Positions 38,620 through 50,500 of a DNA stretch of 64,000 bases are shown here, piece by piece. A program made the position numbers and the translations under genes. The notes beneath the pieces are model-generated. The model was not told the origin of the DNA and did no database searches. It saw only the letters and a list, made by a program, of their open reading frames with translations. Position 1 is the stretch's first letter; the number at the start of each line of letters is the position of its first letter. Origin of the DNA: Drosophila miranda (taxonomy: Eukaryota > Arthropoda > Insecta > Diptera > Drosophilidae); NCBI RefSeq assembly GCF_003369915.1, contig NC_046676.1:16846001-16910000 (forward strand). Direction: 5' to 3'.

Positions 38620-40525
38620 TCAGAAAGTAAAAAGACCACATAGCTCGATCATTGATTTCACAGAAGAGGGTCGAAGGAAAAACGCACCCCATTTGGTGCC
38701 CACCAGCACCGGGCAGCCCCCATGCTCGGTTCTTGGGTCACCTTGGAGACTGCTATTCATGTTGTAAAAGACCACAGCACTGCCCTTCATGGGGCTGCGG
38801 AAAATACCCAGACGTGGAAACACCGTTTTGCCACCCTGTTCGACATCGTTCAACTGCAGGACAATGATGGCGACTATTCAGATGCTCAGCTCCTAAATCG
38901 ATATACTCACATAGAAGAGAACTGTTGCTATCCTGTCGCCACGTTGAATATATTCGGAATACTGCAAATCCATTATTAGGGCCAAAGCCAACCCCATCTA
39001 ATAAACAAATGCTCACTTGGGGTCCAAAGTAGTCAGAATGTGTCAAGTACTGTGCGGCAGTGGCGTAGTTGAGAACCAGCAATTCATCAGAAGATCCATC
39101 TGCAAGCACTTCGAAACCGGTCATGTGCATCACACGGCGATTGACCTTTGTCACGGCCCTGTATTGGTGGTCGGTTTGAAAGGCGCTCATGGAGGTGCGA
39201 CCAGTGTTCTTACTGTCCTCGTCCGAGTAAGTGTAGACTTTGCTGCGCTCCATATCTGGGAAAGCATTGTCCTTGAGTTCCTCAATCTCGCTGTCATAGA
39301 TCACATCGTGATACATGGCTATGTACGGGTCCTGGCTGAGGGGCTCCACTTTGAAGGGGGCCAGCCGCAGAAGAGGATGAGTGTGGAAATCGTAGTGGCA
39401 GCTCAGACCTTCGGGCGGGTCGAAGAGCCCGCGGCAACCCCTGACATAGTGCTCAAAATTTATCATCTTTAACTGCCTTGTTCCTTGTGTCGGCTTAAGA
39501 TCTCCTCTCTCCAAGAGCTCCAATTGGCGAAGGATGCTCTGGTCGTCGATTCCAAGGGTCGAAACCCGTTGCAGCACTGTTAAAGCGAGCTCCTTCTTGT
39601 CTGCAAAGACGTTGTCAGTGGACGGATGGATCTACAGGTCGATCCCGACTCCTTACTCATGTTCAAAAGGTTTCTGGCATAGAGCTGCAGAACAAGAGCC
39701 CAACTGTAGCCCAACACCCGGTTGATATCATCATTGTCGGAGGTCAGCGCGATGGCCTCAAACCAAGCTTCGGCCAGGTCAAAGTATCTCCGCTCAAAGC
39801 CATGTCGGGCTAGAGCAAAACAGTCCATTGCACCGAATCTTTTCGATCTGAAATGGAAAACTTGTCAATGATTCAATCGCAACAGAATTGAGTTTCCCTA
39901 TGGATTCACTTGTATTGCTTTCCATTGATCAGACCACGGGAAAAGTCACCGACGGACAACCCATAGACATCGATCAGGATATATATAGCTTTGCAGGCCT
40001 CCATAAAATCGACCTTAGAGGGTAAATACGGTCGTAGTTCCTGCGCGTGTTTCTGCCACGCTGAAATATCAAGAAGCGAGAATCACTTCAGCACTTTTCG
40101 CATCGTAATCCATGCCATTCCGACCTGAGGCCACCTCTTTTCGCATAAATCGCAGCCACTGAGGCCAATCCAAGTGCAGATGTCGCAGAAGGGAAAACTG
40201 CTTGATGCCGCTGAATACTCGGCCCACGCGGCTCTCCTCCATCTGTTGCACTTCCATGTCCATCTGTTCTATGGCGCTGAAAAACCGCAAGCTCAGCAGC
40301 GACCAAGTTAGCTCATTTCACTCACAGCTCCACTTTATCCAAAGTTCGTTGCAGCTCCCCTGCATACACTTGCAGATCGACGACCAGGAACTTCTTCAAT
40401 CCCAGCAAATTAATCATATCGCTGTTGGAATATGTATAGCCGTCGTGGTAGTATACCTGGTTTGATTCCCCTCTGGCCATTATAGCAATAGACAATGAAA
40501 ATATAGACAAAATGAGCGTTCTCAT
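38620..40525 (-). CDS. Prolyl 4-hydroxylase alpha-like protein, secreted or ER-lumenal
   Basis: This is a 2-oxoglutarate/Fe(II) enzyme that hydroxylates proline in collagen-like proteins in the endoplasmic reticulum. Exons on the minus strand are 40525-40326, 40276-40087, 40040-39910, 39847-39657, 39600-39017, 38961-38911 and 38853-38620, 526 aa, about the family length. A signal peptide covers residues 1-20. The N-terminal and peptide-binding regions occupy roughly 25-330. The catalytic domain holds the iron-binding HSD (H425, D427), RIATVLFYLNDVEQGG, the second iron His (EHGG, H493) and the 2-oxoglutarate Lys (GTKW, K503). Flies have many such paralogues, often testis- or tissue-restricted. 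Odd points: the exon 2/3 junction needs a 46-base intron, and the C-terminus after GTKW lacks the usual second NKW-type motif. The junction at 40087/40040 is the least certain. Confidence 0.87.
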
Positions 40526-41670
40526 CTTAGGAGCACCTGGCGCGAATATGAATTTGGAAATACATTTTCCGTTTTAGATTCTGATTTTTCCTAACCATGA
40601 CTGTAACTAATGGATTGATATGCATAATGAATCAGTTTGAAGATCAGTTTTCCTACTGAAATGCTCTATATACGCCCTATCCATTTCTAGACTTATTAGT
40701 TTATTGCAGTTTAATGGACAAATCGACACTACATCTGGCGTCCGAAGTGGATCCGATGACCAGGAAACTACAATCTTTATTTGACGGTAGGATGGCTCTC
40801 GCATATCCTGATGGCCATAGCCTCTAATGATCTTGAAATGTGTGTTGTTTTAGATTGGTTCCATTGAGAAGGGAGCGGGGATACTTATGTGGGTAGTGCT
40901 GGTCCCGGCCAAGTGTCCCATCCTAGGATTTCCTGGATTGCCAGGTAGGTGTTTCCAATCCAATCTGTTGTATATGCCATAGAAGCTGCCGCTTAATGTG
41001 ATATACGAATATAGCGATGTAAATAACGGCATTACCGGAGACGAGCTCAAATAGCACTTCTACATTTTTTTACATGCAGCTTAAAACCAAATTCCACCCA
41101 AAAATATGCTATAAAAGCTTGAGAAACTTACTAAATGCCATGTAAGGAACTGAAACAGATTGCGATTTATAGATCTGAAATGCATACCTTACACAAGACG
41201 TCTTTCTGGTGTGGAAACGTGTGAAATACGGCCAAGAAAACCGTGCATCTTTTTTTCCCACCATGAAGTCTAAGTTCTTCAAAAAATATACATAGCAGAC
41301 CTCATGATCACATACGCTGTAATGGAAGACTTTTGTGAAATTTGTTCGTTTTGGCTGTACATGGACTTGCATTGAAGCAAAATAAAATCATATATCCATC
41401 GGTTCAGCAACCGATATTAGAGATATTAATCGTTTCAATCGCTAGCGGTTTCGGTCAAAGTTAAATATCTCCATAATTTCTATTTCTAGTTAGATTAAGT
41501 TAATAATATATGTATGTATATGTATGTATGGTCGTACCTACTTTTATACCTGTATGTGCCTCTGGTAGGGACTTTGGCAGACATCGTTGGAGTGACATCC
41601 GTTCTGGCCCCGGAAGAAACAAATAAACTTAGTCAGTGGGGGTTTTTTTTCACATCGAATAAACATCTGT
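40526..41670. other. Intergenic stretch upstream of the hydroxylase gene
   Basis: It contains the hydroxylase promoter side. Two minus-strand open frames (40850-41050, 66 codons; 41109-41372, 87 codons) have no recognisable motif. The second is a possible but unsupported small gene. Confidence 0.4.
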
Positions 41671-41676
41671 TTTATT
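41671..41676 (-). promoter_or_regulatory. Stacl: Candidate distal polyadenylation signal of the STAC-like gene
   Basis: Minus-strand AATAAA. If used, the 3' UTR after the distal stop at 45069 would be about 3.4 kb. No nearer gene on this strand explains it. Confidence 0.3.
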
Positions 41677-44600
41677 TGCATTTCAGGGAGGTCGCAGCTC
41701 AGGGGAAAGATTGGGGAAGGGGTGTTTTGTCACATTTAATTGCAAGTGCTAAATGAGTTGAGTTTATCTTTCGTTTTCGTTTTCGTTTAACTATTATTTT
41801 TACCGATATTCTTACGTTGCTCTGATTATTACCACCCACTCTATTACCACTCTGATATTTTTCTCTAGATACTCGTATTGTTTGCTTGTATGTATGTATG
41901 TATTTTCCGCTAGCTACCCAATCTCTTCTATGTCTATGAATGTGCCGTGCCTCAGGAAGCTCGGTTCCGTAGTCCCTAGTCCTCTGAAACGGAGGAACAC
42001 CGAAGCCTCGCTTCCCTACGACACACTGAATCGTACTGGTAATCGTATAATCGCATATATGTATGTATCTAAAACCGAATTTACACACTAAAAACGTGAA
42101 GCAGTTTTTCCGAGACAAGACAAGACAAAAAAAAAACTAAAACCAATCCCTTCGATGGGCTCTCCGGTCTCGTAAACTGGCAAAAAGTCGCACTACGGTT
42201 GCAAGTTTGGTTTGGTTTACTCGAAAGTTCTACTACGTTCATGTACTATACATAATCGTACTATGTATGGTGTTGTGTGTATGTTTATGTATACTTAATT
42301 GCCAATTTCAGCAGTTTTGATGCTCGCAGCACGCAGGGTCGCAGTGCCAGCGGTTATCCGGGCTGAATTCTAGTTTCCGGTTCTACTTACATACTCATAA
42401 GATTTGGGCGTTTTCGTGTTCATCGATTCCATTCATTTTACAATGCTTTCTTAGTGGCTAGACGTGATCATAAATACTTGATACTCGATACATATGTATA
42501 TTGTATAATTAATTGGGTGCAGTTTATGGATATTTTCTTACATCTGTATAAGTTGTGCAGATTCCCCGTGTTCTCCTGTCATCTCCTGTCGTCTCTGTAT
42601 CTGTCTCAGTGTTTGTATCTGTGTCTGTGTCTTTTTCAGTGTAAGCGTGGGGCTAGGAACACGGTCGCCACTTGACAAAAATTTGTTTAGCCAAAAGGGA
42701 TCGTTTGTTCGTTGCACGGATTCAAAAAAGGCGGTTCTCAAATTCGGGCAATACTTTTTGGCCTGCATATTCACTTTTTCCATAATCCATTACTCCTCAG
42801 GGGAGATCGAGGAGATCTGGTCGTGGCATGCCATTTTGGCAATCATAAAATACATAGACGATTAGTAAATCGATGGTAATCGACTGGTTACTGTTGCTGT
42901 TGCTCTTCCAAGTATTCACTGAAATATGCCTTTTACCCCACGAGCACCGAGTAGAAGAAAAGGACCAGAGTGATTCAAAAGGGATTCAAAAACCCGACCC
43001 CTTTTGGCAGCTTAGGCGAAATAGTGGCAACCGTGGCTAGGAAATACTCCTTCTTACATCTAAGTCATAGGCCATAGGGTACACTTAGCAACTAGTTGTT
43101 GTATGTGGTTCAAGAACACGTTTGATACATAGATAAAAACCGATCTCTGATAAAACGTCCTGTGGTATGTTTAGCTTGTATTCAAAAGTCATTAAAAATA
43201 AATTCAAATTCAAAATCGTCTGCTTCCCCGTAAGGATTCTCCTTTCGCTAAAAATGTAATATTCTTTGAAGGTTCTGTGTTTTGTTTTTGTTTTCGGTTT
43301 CTGTTTAGTTTGCTTACATGCTACAAATACTCGATAGTATAGTTCGTCTTGAGCCCTACACTAGTTGTCTATCATTTAAAATTGGACGCCAAAAAACAAT
43401 TAACAAAATCGACGCGAAGCCTTACGAGTATTACTTGCTGAAAATTTCAATTGTAATTGTATTTGTGTGTGTTTGGGTGTGCATCTTTATCTGCAGATAC
43501 AGATGGAGATGCAGATGAAGATACAGATGCAGATGTGTGTTCTCGTTTCGATCGAGTGTTTGTGTGTGAGTTCAGCTCATTGGTTGCTCATTTGCTTACT
43601 TCTGAATAAATAAGGCCAGTGGATACGCATACATCATAAAAGTACAATTCATATTTATCATATTCAATGTTTCACATTAATATACAAATCTAGTTAGTTT
43701 ATAAAAGCGCTTTTGTCGGGTCCAAGCCACAGACTTGCCAAATGTATGTCCTTTGTATAATCCCTTCTAGTAGCTGCAATGCAATCTACAAACGTAGCGA
43801 AAAGCTTGTATCCTTAACAATCCTAGCGATTTTATTAGCTCCCTCAGTTTAGTTGCTTCAAAGTTGTCTGGTATAAAAAATAGAAAAAATTTCGTGACAA
43901 AAAAACGGTTTTCCCTAGTACACATCATCTTCCATCTACATATTTTCGTATTTTCGTATTTTCGTCGTATCGTATTCCAAAAACTATCTCAATATCGATG
44001 CCAAAAAGTATCCCTATCGAGAGCGATCATTAGGTAAATGTTCTTTCGAAGCTTCAGTACTAATAAAATCGGCTTAACTGCTACAGAGTAGGGCATACAA
44101 TAGGTTCTCATACTTGAATATGAAACACGATATTAACTGCTTAGCCTATGCACACATGCACATGCACATACACATGCAAGTGTATCTGCCTTAAATATGT
44201 ATGTATGTATTCTTTTGTATCTCTATTGAAAATACGCTGCTGATTGCTTAAAAGTTGCTCGAAAAGTTAGTGTATCTGTCTTTTGCTGTTATTGAACTAC
44301 ATTCCTATATATGGGTATACTGCTGGGTATGTGCTGCGATTTCTCTAGCGATGTTCATCGTATTAAAAGCACATTGATTGTACATGTAATGTGTATATAC
44401 GTGTGTTTGTTCTGTTCGAGTGAGTGGCCGTTTGAAGAGAGAAGAGGATTCATTCATTGCTTATCCGTAAGCGTTGACCGACTAAGCGATCTGTCGACTT
44501 ATCGATTTATCGGTCTGTCTGTATCTTTCGATACCTAATCACACACTGGCATTTCCATCTTCTAGATTCGACAATCTTGACTAAGTTCTTGGTCATGTTC

Positions 44601-45068
44601 TTGTAGTTTTTTTTTTGTGCTGTTTTCCAATGGTATGGCTGTAGTTGTTGTTCCTGGATTTCCTTTTGCTGGAGTGTCAGTTGCTGCGACAACGATGAAT
44701 CAATCAATGAAACAATGTCCCTGCTCCCATTGCTGAACCAAAAGCAAATTGTGCGAATGAACGAGGGCGACGAGGACGAGGACGAGGACGACAACGACGA
44801 GTGGTGGTTGAGGAGGAAGTGGCGCACTCGAATAGCTGCCAGCGCCACAACAGATGTGCCAGAGCCCGAGCCCCACACCCAGCCCCAGCTCCCGACCGGC
44901 TTGAATGTCGATGGAGCTGCTGTTGGGGCAGGACTCAGGAACGTGTGCGTTTGGGTTGCGTGCCGCTGTTCGCGAGTCTTCTGGATTTCTGGAGAGTTGT
45001 TCAGGCAGTCGCTGGGAGCATAACTAACAATAGTTGCCATTACCATACCACGGAAAGGTCCAGCACCA
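41677..45068 (-). other. Stacl: Probable long 3' UTR of the STAC-like gene
   Basis: No coding exon is convincing in these 3.4 kb. The DNA is AT-rich with many TGTATGTA-type runs. The 179-codon minus-strand frame at 44507-45046 is low-complexity and in another frame from the upstream gene. UTR status is inferred from position; long 3' UTRs are common in fly neural genes. Confidence 0.4.
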
Positions 45069-47498
45069 TCAGTGCGGAAGCATCAGAGGCCGTGCCGTGC
45101 TGCTCAGTCTATGATGCGACTTGTCGATGCTTCCGCCTCCACATCCGCCTCCGCCGTACTCATCGTAGCTGAGCAGAGGGGATATCTTGAGGCCAGTCTT
45201 CTCGGGGATAATCTTGAAGTGGGGCTGGTCGGCACTCACCAGCAGCGGTCGCTTCATCGAGGAGTGCATGTACTCGTGGGGATGCGGGTGGGGATGCGCG
45301 GCCGCTCCAAGGGGTCGCCGGGTGCTGGGCACGTTCATCTTCTTGCACGGCTCCGGCTTGCTCTCGTAGTTCATCTGGCAGTTCTCCGGCGAGTACTTGT
45401 TCGGCTTGTAGATGGAGAAGATGTTGTTGATCAGACTGAGGGCCGAGTGCCCGCCGGCGGAGGCATGGTGGATGCCGGCTGTGGGCTGCTGTGTGAGCAC
45501 GTTGCCCACGGTCGGGTGACTGTGCTCGGGGTAGAAGTTGTTGTACTGGTACGAGGGCAGGACGTCCGCGGTCGGGTAGATTTTGTGCCCGTAGCCTGGC
45601 GCAGGCACATAGGCGGGCGCCCGACCCGGTCCAGAGAGGTGATGGAAGGAGGGGGTGTCGGCATTCTCAAAAAAAGGATATCCAGCATTGTTCGAGGACT
45701 CACTGGAGTCCAGCTGCGGCGGCGAGGGCATGCCTTCGAGCAGGGACTTCTTGATCATTAGGCGCTCGTGCTCCCGGTCGTGAAGGTCGATGGGCTGTCC
45801 GTTGTTGTAGCACCTCACGTTAACGTTCTTCACCTTGAGGCTGCTCTGCATGTTGCGCCGCATGTCCATGTTGATGGGACTGGGGGGCTTGTCCAGCTGC
45901 TCCCAGTACTTCTCCAGATCGATGTTGAAGTCCTCCAGATCGATTTCGGTTGTGTCTGAGCAAGTGTCGTCGTCGAACAGATTTGATGGTTCCATTTCCA
46001 GCAGGGATTTGCTGCGTGTGGGTCGCTGGTAGTTGGGGTACCGACGCGCTGGGCTGCGGGGAGCAGGTGCCGCGGCCAAGTACCGTTCGTCCTCGTCCAG
46101 GAACTTGTCCTGCAGCAGCAGACGTTCGCGCTCCGCCCGTATGAAGTGCTCCAGATCGGTGTCGTAACGGCAGTGCATGTGCTCCTCTTCCTCTGCCGCT
46201 GGATGGTGGCCGGGGCAGTGAACACGGGACCGCGGTCGAACCACCAGATGGGGCTGTGGCTGTCGGTGGCAGCAGCAATCGTCCGCAGCACAGCAACATA
46301 TCACGGTGGGGGCCAGCGTCCTCGGAGCCCGCCCCGCCCGGTGATCGGCCTCTGCCCGCTCCTCGAACAGCCAGTCCGCTGCGTTCAGATTCAGATTCCT
46401 GCTGCTGCCAGCCAGCAGCTGCTGGGATGGGGCGCGACCCCGCGATCTGGCTGCCGCTCCTGATCCCGGGTAGATGTCGTCCAGCAGGCACCTGGCGCTG
46501 GTGCACTGGTCCCGGGCGCAACACCGGTGGGCCAGGGTTCGCTCGTCCAGGCTGTTGCTGTACAGCATGTGCATGTTGCGCCTGTAGGCCTCGCGCTTCT
46601 CTCGCCGCGTGTTCGAGGCGGGTGGCAGCTCGTAGTCAATGATGTCGAAGGGCATTGTCTTGGTGCTGGCACTGAACGAGTAGGACTTGGGCACTCCCGA
46701 CCGATTTTTCAGTATGGAGGTGGTGGCCGGAGCAGCTGGGCCACTCCCACTCCCACTGCCACTGGCCACACCGCCGCCGCCCTCAAAAACGTTGCCCTCG
46801 AAGCACCAGCTCTGCGACTTGGGGTACTGGAACTCCTTGCAGCTCTTGGAGCGACTCAGGCCGTATCCCGTGGAGCCCTCGCCCTCGCCGCGCCGCTCCC
46901 GGTTGACTCCTGCCTCCTCCGGATACTTTTCGTCGAGCTCGTTAATGTCGCGGAGCGGGCGGTAAGCGCCGTACTTGATACAGTCCGGTACATAGTCCTC
47001 ATCCATGTCGTCCGAGCGATTGGAGTAGATGTTGTCCGTGTACCAGGTGGAGTCGAGCTGCTTTGGTCGCGGCTTTGCCTGTTGCAACTTGTCCCGCTTT
47101 GATTGGCGGTAGCTCTCGAAGCAGATGTTCTTCATCCTCTCCAGCTTCTGCTCGCGGATCCGTTCCCAGTTCTCCCAGTTCTTGTCGTTTTTGTTTCGGC
47201 GCCCGGACAAAATGAGTACGTCCTTGTCCTTCTCCCAGTCGGCACTGCTCTCGTCGCCGTAATCGATGTTCAGTCGCTTCGTCTCGGCCTCCGCTTCTCT
47301 AGGGATCTGGTGATTGGAATAGGTGGTGTGTGATGGTGCAGGTGCGATACTACTTCCGGCTAAGCTGCTATTATCGTTAACTACAATTCTAATCCTACGC
47401 TTGGTCTTATCCGTCGTCCTCGACGACGTTTGCAACGCCGACTTCTGCGGCCTATTCCGCTCGTCAGAAGGCGGCTCATCTTCTGGCTCTTCTGGCTG
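45069..47498 (-). CDS. Stacl: In-frame 809-codon extension after the STAC stop codon (readthrough candidate)
   Basis: Directly after the TGA at 47499-47501 the same frame stays open for 809 codons to a TGA at 45069-45071. It looks genuinely coding: varied composition, GC-rich, no other stop. It begins with an acidic patch (PEEPEDEPP), then a basic/charged segment, two RSKS motifs (SRSKSCKEF, TRSKSLLEM), Cys clusters (CCC twice within nine residues), an acidic segment around DLEDFNIDLEKYWEQL, and a Tyr/Pro/His-rich tail. No known domain is recognised. No ATG begins this frame for about the first 100 codons, so it is unlikely to be an independent gene. It is either joined by stop readthrough or by removing a 60-base intron (47504-47445) that would delete the stop. 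Confidence 0.8.
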   Translation of the reverse strand, partial: QPEEPEDEPPSDERNRPQKSALQTSSRTTDKTKRRIRIVVNDNSSLAGSSIAPAPSHTTYSNHQIPREAEAETKRLNIDYGDESSADWEKDKDVLILSGRRNKNDKNWENWERIREQKLERMKNICFESYRQSKRDKLQQAKPRPKQLDSTWYTDNIYSNRSDDMDEDYVPDCIKYGAYRPLRDINELDEKYPEEAGVNRERRGEGEGSTGYGLSRSKSCKEFQYPKSQSWCFEGNVFEGGGGVASGSGSGSGPAAPATTSILKNRSGVPKSYSFSASTKTMPFDIIDYELPPASNTRREKREAYRRNMHMLYSNSLDERTLAHRCCARDQCTSARCLLDDIYPGSGAAARSRGRAPSQQLLAGSSRNLNLNAADWLFEERAEADHRAGRAPRTLAPTVICCCAADDCCCHRQPQPHLVVRPRSRVHCPGHHPAAEEEEHMHCRYDTDLEHFIRAERERLLLQDKFLDEDERYLAAAPAPRSPARRYPNYQRPTRSKSLLEMEPSNLFDDDTCSDTTEIDLEDFNIDLEKYWEQLDKPPSPINMDMRRNMQSSLKVKNVNVRCYNNGQPIDLHDREHERLMIKKSLLEGMPSPPQLDSSESSNNAGYPFFENADTPSFHHLSGPGRAPAYVPAPGYGHKIYPTADVLPSYQYNNFYPEHSHPTVGNVLTQQPTAGIHHASAGGHSALSLINNIFSIYKPNKYSPENCQMNYESKPEPCKKMNVPSTRRPLGAAAHPHPHPHEYMHSSMKRPLLVSADQPHFKIIPEKTGLKISPLLSYDEYGGGGCGGGSIDKSHHRLSSTARPLMLPH

Positions 47499-47501
47499 TC
47501 A
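47499..47501 (-). promoter_or_regulatory. Stacl: TGA stop in leaky TGA-C context
   Basis: The codons are GTG TGA CAG. TGA followed by C is the context most enriched at known readthrough stops in Drosophila (Jungreis and co-workers). What follows is an 809-codon open frame. Confidence 0.65.
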
Positions 47502-50500
47502 CACCTCCTGCAGATACTTGACCGGACAGTAGCCCTGGCGGTTGTCGGCTGAGCGCACCATGCACATACCATTGACCTCATCGCCGACCTGGTTGAACGA
47601 GCCAACATGGAATAGGAGGTTGATGTTGTTTCAATTCGATTTCGATTTCATTACCTGTATGACAATCTGGTCTCTCAGAAGCGTGATCTTGTCGCTGCGC
47701 TCCCCATCGGACACTTGCAGATTGTGGGTAACCTGCAGGGGCTTCTCACTGGCGTTCAGACGCACACAGTACTTGGATGGAAAGAAGCCAACGCGTCCCA
47801 GGACCTTGCCCTTCCACCAGTCCGGATCGGATGTGTCAATGACAGTCACCTGAACGAAACGTGAAACAATTTAGTTGATGAGAGCTGATCCACGTATCTG
47901 CATATCAATTCTTGACGTCTCCTAGCAAAAACCTTATAAGAAAAGCTGGCAGAAACAGACTTGAACCAACACCTAATTATATTTGTGTCTCCCTCCAATT
48001 GTTGTGAAATAGAACCATTATGAGAGAAAAATGCATTAAGCATGGAAAAGGCATAGCTTATAGAGTAGAAAATTCGAAATTCAATACATCTGCCAAGTGC
48101 CTAGATGTAAGTATCGATCTGACGACTGAAGACTCGTCCCAGATTATCGAACCGCACAGTAAAGTATAAAACAAAAGTTCGGTTTATCCACCAGATTGCT
48201 CCTCTGGCAAGGACGAAGCCCGAACAAAAGCTAATCTGTAAATATTGAACACTTTTCTAGTGGGGGGGGAGGGGAGGGGAGGGGGCACACGCAATCAACG
48301 AAAGTACACAGAAACGCAGCAACTATTATTATTTCTTCTTATTCGCTGTTTGCGTTGTCCTGTTTACGCAGTAGAAAAAAAAGAGCTCTGCCCCTCCCCC
48401 CTCTGCATCCTCTTTATATTTCTGTCTTTGTGCAGATACATACGAGCCTGAACAGGGTTCTGTTGTCCTTGTTCGTTTAATATTGAATAAAGAATGGGAA
48501 ATGCTAAATGCTTAATGCGAAATGCGAATATTTGTGTAAGTATATCGGGTGTACGCGTATTTCTGATTTTTTTATGCCAATTTCCTGTGCAGCGCAGCCA
48601 TTGTGTGAGCTAAGCGCTCCGCTTAGTGGATTAAACAAAGCGTGTTGTTTATTATTCATAGTCGTGCATATGGCATACCATACCGATGGGAGGACGAGAA
48701 CGGGAGTGAGAGTGAGAGTAGGGGTTGGTACGGGGGGAATTGCTCACCTTATAGCCAGCCTTGAGGTCGAGTTCATCGGGATGCCGCGCCTTGAAGTTGT
48801 AGAGGATGACGTACAAGTTGGTGGGCAACAGACGATGCGATTTCTTGAAAATGTCGAATCGAAGCGAATCGAATGAGATGGGATTAGATTGGGGAAAGCG
48901 TGGATGCGTGAATGCAGTCATTGGCGGATGGTGCAGCGAAAATCAACGCACGAATAGCGAATGAGATTGAGAATGAGAATGAGTGAGTGAGTGAGTGAAT
49001 GAGAAGGGATGGGGGGGAATACCTGGGGATGTCTTACTGGTGAGAGGCATGGCGAAGTGCTGGCCGAGGACTGTGACTTCTCCAATTCATCCGGTAAATC
49101 GACGCTGCCACCACGCATGCCACGTGTGGCATACAACAGCTTGCGGCCCGTATGCGAGGGACTCGATGGCGCTGTAATGGTTTTGGATGCGTTAATCCCT
49201 GTTCCAGGACATGCTCAAGGTGTTTGGTTAGTTGGATGTAGTTGAAGTGAATGAACGTAAAAGAACAATTACAAAGATTAGCAATAGAGAAATGATCTAT
49301 AAAATACGCATAAAGATAAAATAGAGATAGTATAGAGCAAAGAGATAGAGAGCGGGATTAGAGATTAGATAGGCGCAGTGTTTCAACATACAGTACTTCA
49401 GATAGTCCCCACTAAGGTTGAGAAATACCGGTGTATGTTGTTGCAGCAGATGTTGTTGCGATCTTTAAAGCAATATTAACTGGAGCTTACGGTTTCTAAG
49501 TAATCATTTAATTACATAATTGTAGCAAGTTTTACGAGATTAACCAAATCAAACTACTCAACAAAAGCTGTACTACGCAGAGTAGCGTTTTCAACGTATT
49601 TACATTGTAAGCGACTACATAGTAAGTGTGTTCTCTCTGCTATTGGATAGTTTGTGTGACTTAGATGGTGTTGGGTGTATACGTACTAGATCGAAATTAG
49701 GGTGAGGGAATTCGTTAGATTCGTTAGGAAGCCAAAGAGGAAGAAGAGGTGCCCTTTTTTCAATAGTTGATCGTAGGTACATAGATGGTTGTTGGTTGGT
49801 TGGTTGGTTGTTTTTGTGCAGCGACGAGATTATTCGCAGCTCTCGTAAGAGTCGGTATCGGTATCGGTATCGGTATCGGCTTTGGGGCCGTTTACGGAAA
49901 CGGAACGGGAAGTTTTACTGGGTTGCTACTTACAGTGCAGACGGCTGTTGTTCGATGGAGGAGTGCTGTGCTCCAGGTGGCCTCCCGATCCGCCGTGATA
50001 GTAGCCGGGGGCCGCTGATGTGGAGGCGCCCGCCACCGGCAGCTGCGGACGCCGCCGGAATTGGCCGTGCAGCTCCGACGACTCGGGGGAGTCCAGGCTC
50101 AGGGATTTCATGCGTAAGTTCAACTTTTGCCGGCGCGGTGAGTGCGGTGCTGTTGTTGTTGTTGTTGGAGTTGTTTTTGGTAGGGTTTATTGGTGTGTGT
50201 TAGACCATGTTTTGTTGTATTTGTGGTCGGACAATACAAAACATGAGAGATGTTTTTGTTTTTGATAAAACGTGGAATAAAAATATATTGATTTTAATTT
50301 CATTTGTTCAGCATTGATCATGTCGATGAAAAATAGAATCTATGCATCTACAGTTTCAAGACAGAAACCAAACAAATACCGAAAATGTAATCAAATTAAA
50401 ATTGAAACATTCAGTGGCCTTGCGGCCCCACATCGAGAGAAATTATTATTGTAGAAGTACAGTATGTAATACATATATATCTATTGTTTCTTAAACTTAG

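Noticed and set aside
41109-41372. 87-codon minus-strand frame between the hydroxylase and the STAC-like gene
   Set aside because: No signal peptide or family motif, no convincing promoter or splice context; kept only as a weak possibility.
44507-45046. 179-codon minus-strand frame after the distal STAC stop
   Set aside because: Different frame from the upstream gene, Ser-run rich and without motifs; fits 3' UTR better.
47499-47501. TGA read as selenocysteine in the STAC-like protein
   Set aside because: Flies have very few selenoproteins, STAC is not one of them, and I saw no SECIS-like reason for it. Readthrough or a short intron explains the frame better.
45072-47853. Long plus-strand frames opposite the STAC tail
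   Set aside because: They mirror the GC-rich coding strand; codon-position bias belongs to the minus-strand frame.
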